A stretch of 43,759 nt of DNA from Gammaproteobacteria bacterium (GCA_903970465.1 CAJCIO010000093.1:1-43759); one strand, 5' to 3'; positions 8,091-16,752 are shown, counted from the stretch's first letter. Program-made: numbers and translations. The notes: generated by a model from the sequence alone, not told the origin.

Positions 8091-8606
8091 CTAACTTTTA
8101 GCGGCGGCTACGAAAAACCGCTTGATGATTAGCGTCACGGCCTCGGCGGTGGATACCAAGGCGGTGTCCAACGTCAATGGCGTGTCATCCCACGGTTCGT
8201 ATTCATGGCTGGATACCGACTGCCAAGTAGGCGGTACAAGGCCATTGATATCGCTGACTCTGGTTTCTACCCGTCTGCGATGTTCGACTACATCGGAGCA
8301 AATCACCTGGATATTGACGAGTTGCACATTGGCCCGCCTGGCGATATCGCTCCATGACTCGCGGCTTTCACGGACAGGATTGACGCAGTCGACGATGACC
8401 CGGTTGCCCACCTCAAGATTGCTCAGGGCCAGTTGATTGGCGAGCTGGTAACCCCTGCTGCCGATATCTTCCTCGAACGCAGCGCTGTTGCGTATCGCCT
8501 GCTCGATGGTATCGATACGTAGATAGACCGCTTGTGTTTGCGCAACGAGACCGCGTGCAAGGGTGGTCTTGCCGGTACCGGGGAGACCGCTGAAAACGAT
8601 GAGCAT
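8091..8606 (-). CDS. P-loop ATPase / small-molecule kinase-like protein (AAA_33 type)
   Basis: A 171-residue protein with a textbook Walker A, 'GLPGTGKTT', at residues 7-15, and an Asp in 'YLRIDTIEQAI' that fits the substrate-side acid of this family. 'RVIVDCVNPV' fits the Walker-B-like strand. This pattern marks small kinases that phosphorylate antibiotics, sugars or nucleotides (the zeta-toxin/chloramphenicol-phosphotransferase-like group). No specific substrate can be assigned. The ribosome site AGGA is about 8 bases upstream of the ATG. It is co-oriented with the aminotransferase gene and may share its transcript. Confidence 0.7.
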   Translation of the reverse strand: MLIVFSGLPGTGKTTLARGLVAQTQAVYLRIDTIEQAIRNSAAFEEDIGSRGYQLANQLALSNLEVGNRVIVDCVNPVRESRESWSDIARRANVQLVNIQVICSDVVEHRRRVETRVSDINGLVPPTWQSVSSHEYEPWDDTPLTLDTALVSTAEAVTLIIKRFFVAAAKS

Positions 8607-8668
8607 GTCTGCGTCCTGCGATGTGTGGGTGAAGGGCGTGCGGTGTCATGCAGTCCAGGTGCAAAGGG

Positions 8669-9442
8669 TCATTTAAAAAAATGACTGGGCGTCTTGCCGA
8701 ACTGTTTCTTGAACATCGTGGCGAACGCGCTGGGGCTGTCGTAGCCCAGCGCGCCGGCCACATCGATGATTTTCTCACCGACGGCGATGCGTTCCAGTGC
8801 CAGCAACAGCCGGGATTGCTGGCGCCACTGGCCGAAGGTCATGCCGGTGTCTTTATTGAATAGCCGCTGGATGGTTTTCTCGTCCAACGACAGCCGCTCA
8901 CTCCACTGCGCCAAGGTCGAGCTGTCCGCCGGATCGCTTTGCAGCGCCGCACAGATGGTCTTGAGCCGGGGATCCCGGGGCTGCGGCAAGTGCAGCGGCA
9001 AGGTCGGCAAGATTGCCAGTTCGTCGACGATCAGGCGCATCACCCTGCCCTCGCGTGAATCCGGCTCGCAGGGCACAGGGATGCCGATGGACGTCTTGAT
9101 CAACTCGCTCAGCAGCGGCGAAATGCTCACCGCGCGCGTTTGCGTTGGCAGGTCCCTCAGATGATCAGGGTGCACGAACACGCTGCGCATCTTCACCGCG
9201 CCGATGCAGCGCACCGCATGCACCTGGCCGCAGGGCATCCAGATACCGCGGCTGGGCGGCACGGTCCATTGGCCCTGATCAGAGTGCACCACCATCACGC
9301 CTTCGATGGCATAGATCAATTGATGCTTGGCGTGAGAGTGCGGCTCGATGAACCAGTTGTCCGGGTAATCGGTGGCGCTGCTGGTGACGGTCGAGGCGAC
9401 TTCGTTGATGTGCAACAAAAACGCTTCAAGTGGTCTGATCAT
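8669..9442 (-). CDS. AraC-family transcriptional regulator with N-terminal cupin
   Basis: A 257-residue regulator. The N-terminal cupin (about residues 20-110) carries 'EPHSHAKHQLIYAIEG', which would bind an effector, and the C-terminal double helix-turn-helix includes 'ATMFKKQFGKTPSHF'. The open frame continues upstream to 9784. The ATG at 9442 is selected because it has AAGGG upstream and because the extra sequence is antisense to the next gene. It is divergent from the Fsr-type efflux gene with 138 bp between starts. Such AraC/fsr pairs are common in Pseudomonas, so it probably controls that pump. An inverted repeat in the gap is the best operator candidate. Confidence 0.85.
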   Translation of the reverse strand: MIRPLEAFLLHINEVASTVTSSATDYPDNWFIEPHSHAKHQLIYAIEGVMVVHSDQGQWTVPPSRGIWMPCGQVHAVRCIGAVKMRSVFVHPDHLRDLPTQTRAVSISPLLSELIKTSIGIPVPCEPDSREGRVMRLIVDELAILPTLPLHLPQPRDPRLKTICAALQSDPADSSTLAQWSERLSLDEKTIQRLFNKDTGMTFGQWRQQSRLLLALERIAVGEKIIDVAGALGYDSPSAFATMFKKQFGKTPSHFFK

Positions 9443-9514
9443 GATGCCCTTTTTGCGATAGCTGACGCCCTGATAACGTGAGACAGGCGATTTTTCGGTC
9501 TTTAGGATAGCGCC

Positions 9515-9547
9515 AAGCCCAAGGATCCGACACCTGATCCTTGGCTT
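9515..9547. promoter_or_regulatory. Inverted repeat in the araC-type/fsr intergenic region
   Basis: CCAAGGATC (9519-9527) and GATCCTTGG (9536-9544) are perfectly complementary around 8 bases. If one extra C is bulged, the arms extend to 12 bp (AAGCC...GGCTT). The repeat lies 34-66 bases upstream of the fsr start. It could be an operator or a hairpin in the fsr leader; the sequence alone does not decide. Confidence 0.5.
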
Positions 9548-9580
9548 ACCGCCCCTCTTCCACTGCCTGGATGATCTGCA

Positions 9581-10789
9581 ATGTCCACCTCCACCGCCCC
9601 ATCGGCTACCGCCTCGGTCGCCAGCCAAGCCAGCCCTTTGGTCATGCGCGTGATCGGCGCCTGCGCGCTGGCGCACCTGATCAACGATCTGATCCAATCG
9701 GTGCTGCCATCGATCTACCCCATGCTCAAGGCCAACTATGGCTTGAGCTTCACTCAGGTCGGTCTGATTACCCTGACCTTCCAACTCACCGCCTCGCTAT
9801 TGCAACCTTGGATCGGCTATCACACCGATCGCCATCCCAAGCCGTGGCTGCTGCCTGCGGGTATGGTCTGCACCCTGATCGGCATCGTGATGCTGGCCTG
9901 CGTCGGGACCTTCGGGGCGATCCTGATCGCGTCGGCGCTGGTGGGAGTGGGCTCTTCGACCTTTCACCCGGAGACTTCTCGCGTCGCGCGCCTGGCCTCG
10001 GGCGGGCGTTATGGGCTGGCGCAGTCGAGCTTTCAGGTCGGGGGGAATGCCGGCAGTGCCTTCGGTCCCCTGCTGGCAGCAGCCATCATCATTCCGTATG
10101 GCCAGGGCAACGTCGCCTGGTTCGGGCTGTTCGCCGTTTTCGCCATCGGCGTGCTCTTCGGCCTGAGCCGCTGGTACCGCCAGCATCTGAACCTGTTCAA
10201 GCTCAAGCAAGGCGCCAGGGCCACCCACGGCCTGTCGAAAAACCGCGTCACCGCGACCCTGGTGGTGCTGGCGCTGCTGGTGTTTTCCAAGTACTTCTAC
10301 ATGGCCAGTTTTACTAGCTACTTCACCTTCTACCTGATCGAGAAGTTCGACCTGTCGGTGACCCATTCGCAGTTGTACCTGTTCCTGTTCCTCGGTTCGG
10401 TGGCGCTGGGGACCTTCTTCGGCGGCCCGATCGGTGACCGCATCGGGCGCAAGAAGGTGATCTGGTTTTCGATTCTTGGCGTGGCGCCGTTCACCCTCGC
10501 CTTGCCCTATGTCGACCTGTTCTGGACCGGGGTATTGAGCATGGTGATCGGCTTTGTGCTGGCGTCGGCGTTCTCGGCCATCGTGGTCTTCGCCCAGGAA
10601 CTGGTGCCTGGCAATGTGGGTATGATCGCGGGGGTATTCTTCGGCTTGATGTTCGGCTTCAGCGGGATTGGCGCCGCGCTGCTGGGGCATCTGGCCGATA
10701 TTCGTGGCATCGAGTACGTGTACAGGCTGTGTTCGTACCTGCCGCTGCTGGGAGTGTTGACGGTGCTGTTGCCGTCGACCGACAAATGA
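9581..10789 (+). CDS. fsr: MFS efflux transporter, fosmidomycin-resistance (Fsr) family
   Basis: A 402-residue inner-membrane protein with 12 predicted helices. It matches the Fsr family: 'HLINDLIQSVLPSIYPML' in helix 1 (about 31-48), 'GVGSSTFHPETSRVARLASGG' after helix 4 (about residues 121-141; the 'FHPE' motif is characteristic), 'QSSFQVGGNAGSAFGPL' in helix 5, and 'GDRIGRKKVIW' in the second-half loop. Fsr exports fosmidomycin in E. coli; in Pseudomonas the natural substrate is not known. The ribosome site is weak (GGA about 9 bases upstream). It is divergently paired with the AraC regulator. Confidence 0.88.
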   Translation: MSTSTAPSATASVASQASPLVMRVIGACALAHLINDLIQSVLPSIYPMLKANYGLSFTQVGLITLTFQLTASLLQPWIGYHTDRHPKPWLLPAGMVCTLIGIVMLACVGTFGAILIASALVGVGSSTFHPETSRVARLASGGRYGLAQSSFQVGGNAGSAFGPLLAAAIIIPYGQGNVAWFGLFAVFAIGVLFGLSRWYRQHLNLFKLKQGARATHGLSKNRVTATLVVLALLVFSKYFYMASFTSYFTFYLIEKFDLSVTHSQLYLFLFLGSVALGTFFGGPIGDRIGRKKVIWFSILGVAPFTLALPYVDLFWTGVLSMVIGFVLASAFSAIVVFAQELVPGNVGMIAGVFFGLMFGFSGIGAALLGHLADIRGIEYVYRLCSYLPLLGVLTVLLPSTDK

Positions 10790-10849
10790 GTCCAACGCGA
10801 ACAGGAACTCGTCGGCGATTCTGCGCTGTTGGGCAAGCTGCACCGGCCT

Positions 10850-10875
10850 CTTCGCGGGCAAGCCTTGCTCCCACA
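10850..10875. repeat. REP-like element, copy 1
   Basis: CTTCGCGGGCAAGCCTTGCT followed by CCCACA. The unit is internally palindromic around AAGCCTTGCT and matches the short extragenic repeats frequent in P. fluorescens-group genomes. It lies in the 310-bp gap between fsr and rarD (10790-11101), which holds three copies and no gene. Confidence 0.7.
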
Positions 10876-10944
10876 AGCGTACACCCCAGGAAAGGGGCGA
10901 GACTCTATGGTTTGCCGCGAGAGCTGGTCTGATGCCGCCGTTCT

Positions 10945-10970
10945 CTTCGCGGGCAAGCCTTGCTCCCACA
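10945..10970. repeat. REP-like element, copy 2
   Basis: Identical in its 26-base core to the copy at 10850 and in the same orientation, 95 bp away. Confidence 0.7.
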
Positions 10971-10997
10971 ATGCAAACAGCTCCAGAGCCGTACACT

Positions 10998-11023
10998 TGT
11001 GGGAGCACAGCTTGCTCGCGAAG
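10998..11023. repeat. REP-like element, copy 3, inverted
   Basis: A diverged copy in the opposite orientation (TGTGGGAGCACAGCTTGCTC then GCGAAG). It pairs with copy 2 to make a REPIN-like inverted doublet with about 27 bases between them. Confidence 0.65.
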
Positions 11024-11101
11024 GGGCCAGCCGCGACGCCGCCAACGTCTAGCGTGCGGCTACTGACATCTGACGAGGACGCCTCAGGGTATTCGCTTGA
11101 T

Positions 11102-11980
11102 TCAGACCGTGCGCTGGGCGCGCAACAGATAACGCCCACCATCGGCGATCAATACTGCGACCGCCACCCAGATGGGCAAGTAGGTCAGCCATTGCGCAGG
11201 CTTGATCTGTTCGCCCAGCGCCACGGCAACACCCACCAGCAGCACCGGCTCGACATAGCCCAGCAGGCCGAACAGGCTGAACGGCAACAGCCGCCCGGCG
11301 ACGACATAGGACATGAACGCCGCCGCACTGATGACCCCGAGCCCTAGCAGCAAAGCATACAGATGCGGCGCCTGGCGGAACGGCTCGACGCCCTGCCCCA
11401 TGGCAAACCAGGCGGCCACCGGCAGCGTCAGCAGCGTGTCGAACCACAGCCCGCCCAGATGCGCGGTCGCCAGCTTGCGCCGCAGCATGAAATACACCGG
11501 CAGCCCGCCCGCCACCAGCAGTGTGGCCCAGGAAACCCGGCCCACCTGGTAGAGCTCGTTCGCCACCCCGACGGCGGCGCACAGTGCGGCGATCTTTTTC
11601 AACGAGGTGAGGCGATCGCCATACAGCAACCGGCCGACCAGCAGCATGGTCAGTGGCAATAGAAAATACCCCAACGACACATCCAGCCCGTGACCATTGA
11701 GCGGCGCCCACATGAACAGCCATTGCTGCGCGCCGAGCAAAACGCTGCTCAGGCACAGCAAGCCGAGCAAACGCGGGGTCTCGCGGATGCGCGCGCAAAT
11801 GGCCAAGACCTGATGCCATTCACCGCACGCGAGCATGAACAGGGTCACCAGCGGCAGCATCAGCACCATGCGCCAGCCGAAAATTGCATCGCCACCCAAG
11901 GGGCCGAGCAAGGTGGTGTAGAAATACAGCGAGGCAAACAGGCAGGACGAAGTCACGGATAACACGACACCTTTGTACAA
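11102..11980 (-). CDS. rarD: EamA-family transporter RarD
   Basis: A 292-residue membrane protein of the drug/metabolite transporter superfamily with 10 predicted helices. The N-terminus 'YKGVVLSVTSSCLFA', the 'GWRMVLMLPLV' helix and 'GYFLLPLTMLLVGRL' (about residues 103-117) are characteristic of RarD, and the end 'PIWVAVAVLIADG' matches the last helix. The substrate is unknown. The start codon appears to be TTG (11980), chosen because a GGAGG lies 4 bases upstream; the ATG nearby is out of frame. The gene stands alone, with REP copies past its 3' end. Confidence 0.82.
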   Translation of the reverse strand: MYKGVVLSVTSSCLFASLYFYTTLLGPLGGDAIFGWRMVLMLPLVTLFMLACGEWHQVLAICARIRETPRLLGLLCLSSVLLGAQQWLFMWAPLNGHGLDVSLGYFLLPLTMLLVGRLLYGDRLTSLKKIAALCAAVGVANELYQVGRVSWATLLVAGGLPVYFMLRRKLATAHLGGLWFDTLLTLPVAAWFAMGQGVEPFRQAPHLYALLLGLGVISAAAFMSYVVAGRLLPFSLFGLLGYVEPVLLVGVAVALGEQIKPAQWLTYLPIWVAVAVLIADGGRYLLRAQRTV

Positions 11981-12115
11981 GGGGCCTCCATTTGGCAGGG
12001 TAAAGAAAGCACCGGCCAGCCTTGTGCTGCATCTGAGTGCATTTCAAGCTGGGGGGTGTGGGATTATCGCTGGGGTGGCCAATAGTCGGAAGGTATTTTG
12101 CAGATCGCTCGTTTT

Positions 12116-12607
12116 TTAAAGAACGATATAGTCGTTACCCTGAACCACGCCATCATGTTCACCCTCGACCAGGTGAATATAGCGGCCACTGGCTTCATCG
12201 ATCGGCAGGCAGTCATCGACATCAAACAGCGCATCGGTATGGGCCTGGCCCCAGTGACGCGGCATCTGGCGTTTGCCTTTGGCCTTGGCCTCGGCCTTGT
12301 TGCGCGCGACCACTAACAGGTAGTGATGGGCCTCGCCAAAGACGCGCGCTTCATAGCCGCCCAGATTAATAAAATACAGGCGCGGTGAATCGGGTGATGG
12401 CGCGAGGGCACTCAATTCGACTTTCCAGCTTTCCACCCCATCGACTTTCATCCATGAATCGATGTGCACGCCTTTTGCGCTGCCGAACCAACTTTCTCGC
12501 AGTTGCGGATAGGCGGCTTCGAGGGTGTCGGCGACCACGAAGGCGACATCGTGGACTTCGATCTTGGCTCTGGGGTGTTTGCCTCCGAGCATGACGATGA
12601 ACAGCAT
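12116..12607 (-). CDS. DUF1543 domain-containing protein
   Basis: A 163-residue soluble protein that opens 'MLFIVMLGGKHPRAKIEVHD', the hallmark of DUF1543. 'ESWFGSAKGVHIDSW' and 'YFINLGGYEARVFGEAHHY' are also typical and form two related halves. The function of this family is not established. The ribosome site CAGGA is well spaced. It is monocistronic, with no functional hint from its neighbours. Confidence 0.8.
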   Translation of the reverse strand: MLFIVMLGGKHPRAKIEVHDVAFVVADTLEAAYPQLRESWFGSAKGVHIDSWMKVDGVESWKVELSALAPSPDSPRLYFINLGGYEARVFGEAHHYLLVVARNKAEAKAKGKRQMPRHWGQAHTDALFDVDDCLPIDEASGRYIHLVEGEHDGVVQGNDYIVL

Positions 12608-12729
12608 TGAAGATTCCTGATCTCACCGGGCAGCCATTGAGCCAATGCCCATCAAAGCGGCATGGTAACCGAACAACGCCATTTACTGACGCTTCAGCTA
12701 TGCATACCCGTGCGAATATTGACTGCGGG

Positions 12730-13248
12730 TCAATGACTCATTCGGCGCCGAGGCTGTAGACCTATACCCAGTCGGCTTTTGCCAGAAATCGGTAAAACCA
12801 TTGCGATATCTTGGTCAGCACCCTGCCCTCGCACAGTGCCGACCCGTTCAATCAAGTTCGAGCCTGCAGCTTTCCATCCGCTCATTGCGTACCAGGCTTC
12901 AAGCACCGGCCTACACCATAAGACCCCGAGTTCAATCGGGCTATTGGCCATGTAATGAGTGGCGGCCGCCACCACTTTTTGACCTATGCCGCAGTGGCGT
13001 CGATCTGGCACTGTCCACACACCGCGCAACCCATAGACGCTGCTCAGAGTGCCAGGGCCACTCAGCGGATAACTGTAGATTTCGGCATAACCAGCGACGT
13101 TATCTTCTTCAGTCAGCACGACTTGAACAATATGATCATTCTCACACTGGCCCATATGAAGTGCAGACCAGCGCTGAACCAGGCCAGAGAACAGCTGATA
13201 TTGAATATTCAAGGGAAGACGGTTACCCGGGCAAATAGTGACTTTCAT
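12730..13248 (-). CDS. GNAT-family N-acetyltransferase-like protein
   Basis: A 172-residue protein with one GNAT signature: 'LRGVWTVPDRRHCGIGQKVV' (about residues 73-92), where R-x-x-G-I-G is the acetyl-CoA pyrophosphate loop. It is followed by an alpha helix and the strand 'ELGVLWCRP'. 'AWYAMSGWKAAGSN' fits the late YxxxGF-type motif. The substrate is unknown. The ribosome site is poor (CGGA) and base composition is somewhat lower in GC than its neighbours, so it may have been acquired. Confidence 0.6.
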   Translation of the reverse strand: MKVTICPGNRLPLNIQYQLFSGLVQRWSALHMGQCENDHIVQVVLTEEDNVAGYAEIYSYPLSGPGTLSSVYGLRGVWTVPDRRHCGIGQKVVAAATHYMANSPIELGVLWCRPVLEAWYAMSGWKAAGSNLIERVGTVRGQGADQDIAMVLPISGKSRLGIGLQPRRRMSH

Positions 13249-13667
13249 CGATCCGTACCTTTGGCTTGCTTCGGCAGGCTCTACAACGATGTGAAGCCCG
13301 GAAAGTCATGAACGCCAAAAAAGAATAAACCCCTTTCAAATGGGCCTGTACTCACAGATCTGCGAGTTGACGCGGGGTAATTATGCTGATGGATCCGGCA
13401 ATGCAGGCTCTGGTCGCACAACCGTGGCTAGTCGCGGGTCTCTTGTTCTGCTCGACGGGCAGCGCCGCGCCACAGGGGGCCTCGCCTTCTGACGGGCCGC
13501 CCCTCATGCAACTGAACCTTCCCCGGGAAGCAAAAATAACCAGCACGAGAATTACTTGTTGCCCGCAGGCTAAATGTTTTGAACCGTCCGCATAACCGGC
13601 CGCTCAATCCATTAGCGGCGAACTCATTCGCCCACGGAATTACACATTCACCAAAGGGCTACACGTC
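13249..13667. other. Intergenic region, no supported gene
   Basis: Roughly 420 bp upstream of the membrane-protein gene. Two overlapping short frames exist on opposite strands (13352-13546 minus, 13383-13595 plus). Neither has a ribosome site or recognisable similarity. I see no terminator or RNA gene. The promoter of the 13668 gene should lie near 13570-13650. Confidence 0.35.
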
Positions 13668-14684
13668 ATGATAAGAGATAACGAAACCACTCAGGTTTAC
13701 TACCCCGACGCGCCAACAGCGACCGCTCCCTTGCTCAAGCGAATTTCCTGGAGTGCGATCTTTGCCGGAGTGGTCCTGGCCATGGTGGTGTCGCTGATCT
13801 TGAATCTGGTCGGTACCGCGATCGGCTCGGCTTCCATCGACCCCCTGCAGGAAGGCAACCCGCTGGACGGGATCGGCAAAGGCGCAGCCATCTGGGTTGT
13901 AGTCAGCGGCGTAATCTCGCTGCTGGTGGGTGGTTGGATCGCTGGCCGCCTGGCCCAGCGTGAAGGCGCATTGCACGGCTTGCTGGTGTGGGCCACCGTG
14001 TCGCTGGTGACGGTTTATCTGGTGTCCAGCGCCGTGACCGGCGTGGTCCGTGGCGGCATGAACCTGGCCGGTAGCGGCCTTTCGGCGGCTGCCAGCGGTA
14101 TCGCCCAGGTAGCACCGCAGATCGGCAATACCGTGCAGGATCAACTACGCCAGCAAGGCATCGACTTCAACCTCAACGATATTCAGGGTGAACTCGAAAC
14201 GGCAATGCGTCAGACCGGCAAACCGGAGCTGAACCCTGACAATGTCAAACAAGAGGCGCAGGCCGCAGGCGATGATGCCAAGAATACCGCGCAGAACAGT
14301 GCCCAAAACCCGCAGCAGGCCGATCAGCAGCTCGGTGGTTTGCTTGACCGCATCAAAGCCAAGGGTGACAAGGCCTGGGACGCTGCCGACCGTCAGGCAA
14401 TGGTCAACCTGATCAAGGCGCGAACCGGCAAAACCGATGCCGAAGCCAATCAAATGGTTGATCAGGCGCAACAGGCCTACCAGCAAGCCTATGCGAAGTA
14501 CCAGCAGCTCAAGGCCGATGCCGAGCGCAAGGCGCGTGAAGCAGCCGACGTCGCGGCCAAACGAGTCTCGCAGGCGAGCTGGTTGCTGGTGATCACCTTG
14601 ATCATCTCCGGCATCGTCTCGGCCATTGCGGGCATGATGGGCCGCAGAACTCAACCGCTGCCAAAAGTGGTAACGACGGTTTAA
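13668..14684 (+). CDS. Multi-spanning membrane protein with a long charged helical loop
   Basis: A 338-residue protein with a clear topology. Three hydrophobic helices come first (about 27-55, 72-92 and 103-125), the second beginning 'AAIWVVVSGVISLLVGGW'. A long Gln/Ala/Lys-rich, probably coiled-coil stretch follows (140-300), and the last helix 'SWLLVITLIISGIVSAIAGM' sits near the C-terminus. Similar proteins are annotated as hypothetical in Pseudomonas and I cannot name a function. The soluble part has heptad-like Ala/Gln spacing, which suggests oligomerisation or an elongated arm. The start has AGGG about 10 bases upstream. Confidence 0.75.
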   Translation: MIRDNETTQVYYPDAPTATAPLLKRISWSAIFAGVVLAMVVSLILNLVGTAIGSASIDPLQEGNPLDGIGKGAAIWVVVSGVISLLVGGWIAGRLAQREGALHGLLVWATVSLVTVYLVSSAVTGVVRGGMNLAGSGLSAAASGIAQVAPQIGNTVQDQLRQQGIDFNLNDIQGELETAMRQTGKPELNPDNVKQEAQAAGDDAKNTAQNSAQNPQQADQQLGGLLDRIKAKGDKAWDAADRQAMVNLIKARTGKTDAEANQMVDQAQQAYQQAYAKYQQLKADAERKAREAADVAAKRVSQASWLLVITLIISGIVSAIAGMMGRRTQPLPKVVTTV

Positions 14685-14693
14685 AAAGCCATC

Positions 14694-14731
14694 GGGCCCG
14701 AACATCCAGCGACCCTGAGATGTTCGAGCCC
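14694..14731. terminator. Hairpin downstream of the membrane-protein gene
   Basis: Arms 14694-14706 and 14719-14731 pair over 13 positions with one mismatch, starting 9 bases past the stop codon. No U-tract follows, so the termination role is inferred from position. Confidence 0.4.
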
Positions 14732-14851
14732 ATCAGCTCAATGCCAGGCCGCTTGGCAGGCCTGTATGCTCAAAAAAACCGCTGTCTGTGACTACTGCGA
14801 ACCCCCCGCATTGCTAACGTGCCTCCTCCCTGTTTCGAGTGGATGCCCGAC

Positions 14852-14992
14852 ATGCGTCTCGCCCTCTATCAAATCGACGCGTTTGCCTCCCAAGTGTTCA
14901 CGGGCAGCCCTGCTGCGGTAGCGGATTTCGATACGCTGCTCGAACAGTCAAAGACTGTCACCAAACGAGAGACGAAGATTCAGCGACGCTGA
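14852..14992 (+). pseudogene. Truncated phzF-family gene (N-terminal fragment)
   Basis: The first 30 codons read 'MRLALYQIDAFASQVFTGSP' and onward into 'AAVADFDTLL', the well-known start of PhzF-family isomerases (full length about 260-300 residues). The match ends near 14950, after which the frame runs 13 more codons of unrelated sequence to a TGA. Everything downstream that should encode the catalytic domains is gone, and the space is taken by the oppositely oriented EamA gene. An upstream in-frame ATG at 14843 exists. The protein would be inactive if made at all. Confidence 0.7.
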
Positions 14993-15906
14993 TGACATAG
15001 CAGACACCACACCACCCCGAGCACCAGTAAAACAATCGCGATCAGTTCGACGATACTCGGCCAGCGTTGCTCCCACATAAACCCAAGCAGCAAGGCCGCC
15101 AGCGTTTCCACAACCAACACCTGACCGCTCAATGCCAGTGGCAACAAGCGACTGGCCTGATTCCAGAATGCGCCCCCCACCACCGATGCCAGCAGTGCGA
15201 CACCCGCAGCGACCACCAGATGATGGATCCACGTGGACGTGTCCAAGGTTGCCAGTTCGGGCCCCACCACAGGCACGGCCAGCAACAATGATTGAGCGCC
15301 GGCCATGACTCCCGTCAGGAGCGCCCAGTCGTGCGCCGAGACCTGCACGATTGCCAGGCGCCGAGCATTGCTGACCGCATACCAGCTCCAACTCGACAGG
15401 GCACCGAACGCGCACAGCAGCCCAAGCTTATGGGTGGCGCCCGTGCCGGCTGCGTGTTCCGCGCCCAAGGCGTGGAAGCTGATCAACGCTACACCTGCCA
15501 TTGCGCAGCACAATGAGGGCGCCAAACGCCGGATAGGCACCGCGTGGGCATCCCGGCGGCCCGCCAACGCGACGAACACCGGGATCAGGCCAACGATCAG
15601 CGACGTCGTGGCCACCCCGACTTGCTGCACGCCGGTGCCCACCAAGGCGTAATACAACACGTTGCCGATCAGGCTCAGCCAGAACAGCGAGACCCAGTCC
15701 GCGCGGGTCAATGTCGCACAGACCCGGCGCCAGCGCGGCAACAGCAGGACCACCGAGAAGAGCCCGTAACACATGAAGCGCAGCACCGCGAATGCCGTGC
15801 CGGACAAGCCTGGCGTCAGCGCCGGGCCGAGGAAAATCACCCCCCAGCACACACCCGCTGCAACGCCGCAGGCTATGCCTTTGGTTAAAGATTGCTGGAT
15901 CACCAT
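14980..15906 (-). CDS. EamA-family (DMT) transporter
   Basis: A membrane protein of about 308 residues with ten predicted helices in two EamA repeats. 'GVAAGVCWGVIFLGPAL' forms the first helix, 'VGVATTSLIVGLIPVFVALAG' ends the first repeat, and 'SVVGGAFWNQASRLLPLALS' sits in the second. It probably exports a metabolite or amino acid. The ATG at 15906 has GGAG about 10 bases upstream; an earlier ATG at 15927 lacks a ribosome site but cannot be excluded. It follows the AraC gene by about 60-80 bp on the same strand, so the two are likely co-transcribed. Its 3' end overlaps the phzF remnant. Confidence 0.8.
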   Translation of the reverse strand: MVIQQSLTKGIACGVAAGVCWGVIFLGPALTPGLSGTAFAVLRFMCYGLFSVVLLLPRWRRVCATLTRADWVSLFWLSLIGNVLYYALVGTGVQQVGVATTSLIVGLIPVFVALAGRRDAHAVPIRRLAPSLCCAMAGVALISFHALGAEHAAGTGATHKLGLLCAFGALSSWSWYAVSNARRLAIVQVSAHDWALLTGVMAGAQSLLLAVPVVGPELATLDTSTWIHHLVVAAGVALLASVVGGAFWNQASRLLPLALSGQVLVVETLAALLLGFMWEQRWPSIVELIAIVLLVLGVVWCLLCHQRR

Positions 15907-15984
15907 GCACGTACCGCTCCGATTCATTCGGCGTCAGTGTGTGGACGAACAGTGCACAGGTATTGTCTGAAACTCGCCGGCTTT

Positions 15985-16752
15985 TTACCCGGACTGTCGG
16001 GCGTCCCGGCGGTAGGCAGCGGGTGTGGTCTGCAAGCGTCGGCTCATTGCCCGGGTCAGCGCGGCCTGATCACAATACCCGGCGCGCAAGGCGATCTCGG
16101 CAATCGGCAGATTGCTCTGCGCCAGCCACTTGCGCGCCTCACGCAGCCGCAGATCGGCCAGCCACGCCTGGGGGGTTTCGCCCAACTGGCCTGAGAAGCG
16201 CTTATGCAGTTGACTGAGGCTGATGCCCGCCACCCGGGCCATCGCATCATTACTCCAGAGGGCACCGGGGTTGGCTTCAAGCTGGGCCAACAGCAGTTCC
16301 ATCCCGGTGGCGCGCTGCCCGGCATCTCTGGCCAAAGCGCTCAACAGCAAGGGCACCAACTGCGCCGAGCAGGCGACCAGCTCGTGGCTATCGACCAGAT
16401 CGGCGAACTCGAGCAATCGCCGGGTACTGGCCGAAATGGGCACATAGGTGCGTTGCATCAACGCAGCCATGGTCGCCCCCTCCAGCCAGCCAGGCGGACA
16501 ATCGACCACCAGAAAACGATTCTCGACCGCAGCGACCTGGGAGTGCACAGCACCGGGCGCCACTAACGCTGCCAAGGACAGATCCAGGCAGGCACCGCGC
16601 CCTTGAACTTCGATCTCCATGCGTCCGCGAACCGGCAGGACCAGTTGGGCGAATCCGTGCTGATGTGCAACGCATTCGCCGTGGTAGGTGCGAATATCAA
16701 GCGAGGGAAGCATTTCGGGACCCTTGTGGCCGGTAGAAACAGCGCTGTTCAT
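15985..16752 (-). CDS. AraC-family transcriptional regulator
   Basis: A 255-residue regulator with an N-terminal cupin-like domain ('AHQHGFAQLVLPVRG' around residues 29-43) and a C-terminal AraC DNA-binding domain (about 155-250). That domain includes 'ARVAGISLSQLHKRFSGQLG' (HTH 1) and 'ALRAGYCDQAALTRAMSRRL' (HTH 2). The start is supported by AAGG 8 bases upstream. It precedes the EamA exporter on the same strand, an arrangement in which the regulator usually controls the exporter in response to the exported compound. Confidence 0.83.
   Translation of the reverse strand: MNSAVSTGHKGPEMLPSLDIRTYHGECVAHQHGFAQLVLPVRGRMEIEVQGRGACLDLSLAALVAPGAVHSQVAAVENRFLVVDCPPGWLEGATMAALMQRTYVPISASTRRLLEFADLVDSHELVACSAQLVPLLLSALARDAGQRATGMELLLAQLEANPGALWSNDAMARVAGISLSQLHKRFSGQLGETPQAWLADLRLREARKWLAQSNLPIAEIALRAGYCDQAALTRAMSRRLQTTPAAYRRDARQSG

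Noticed and set aside
9797..11008. Minus-strand frame of 403 codons across fsr and the REP copies
   Set aside because: Antisense to fsr and running through repeats. It has no ribosome site.
13352..13595. Two short overlapping frames on opposite strands
   Set aside because: Neither has a ribosome site or recognisable similarity, and they mutually overlap. Left as intergenic.
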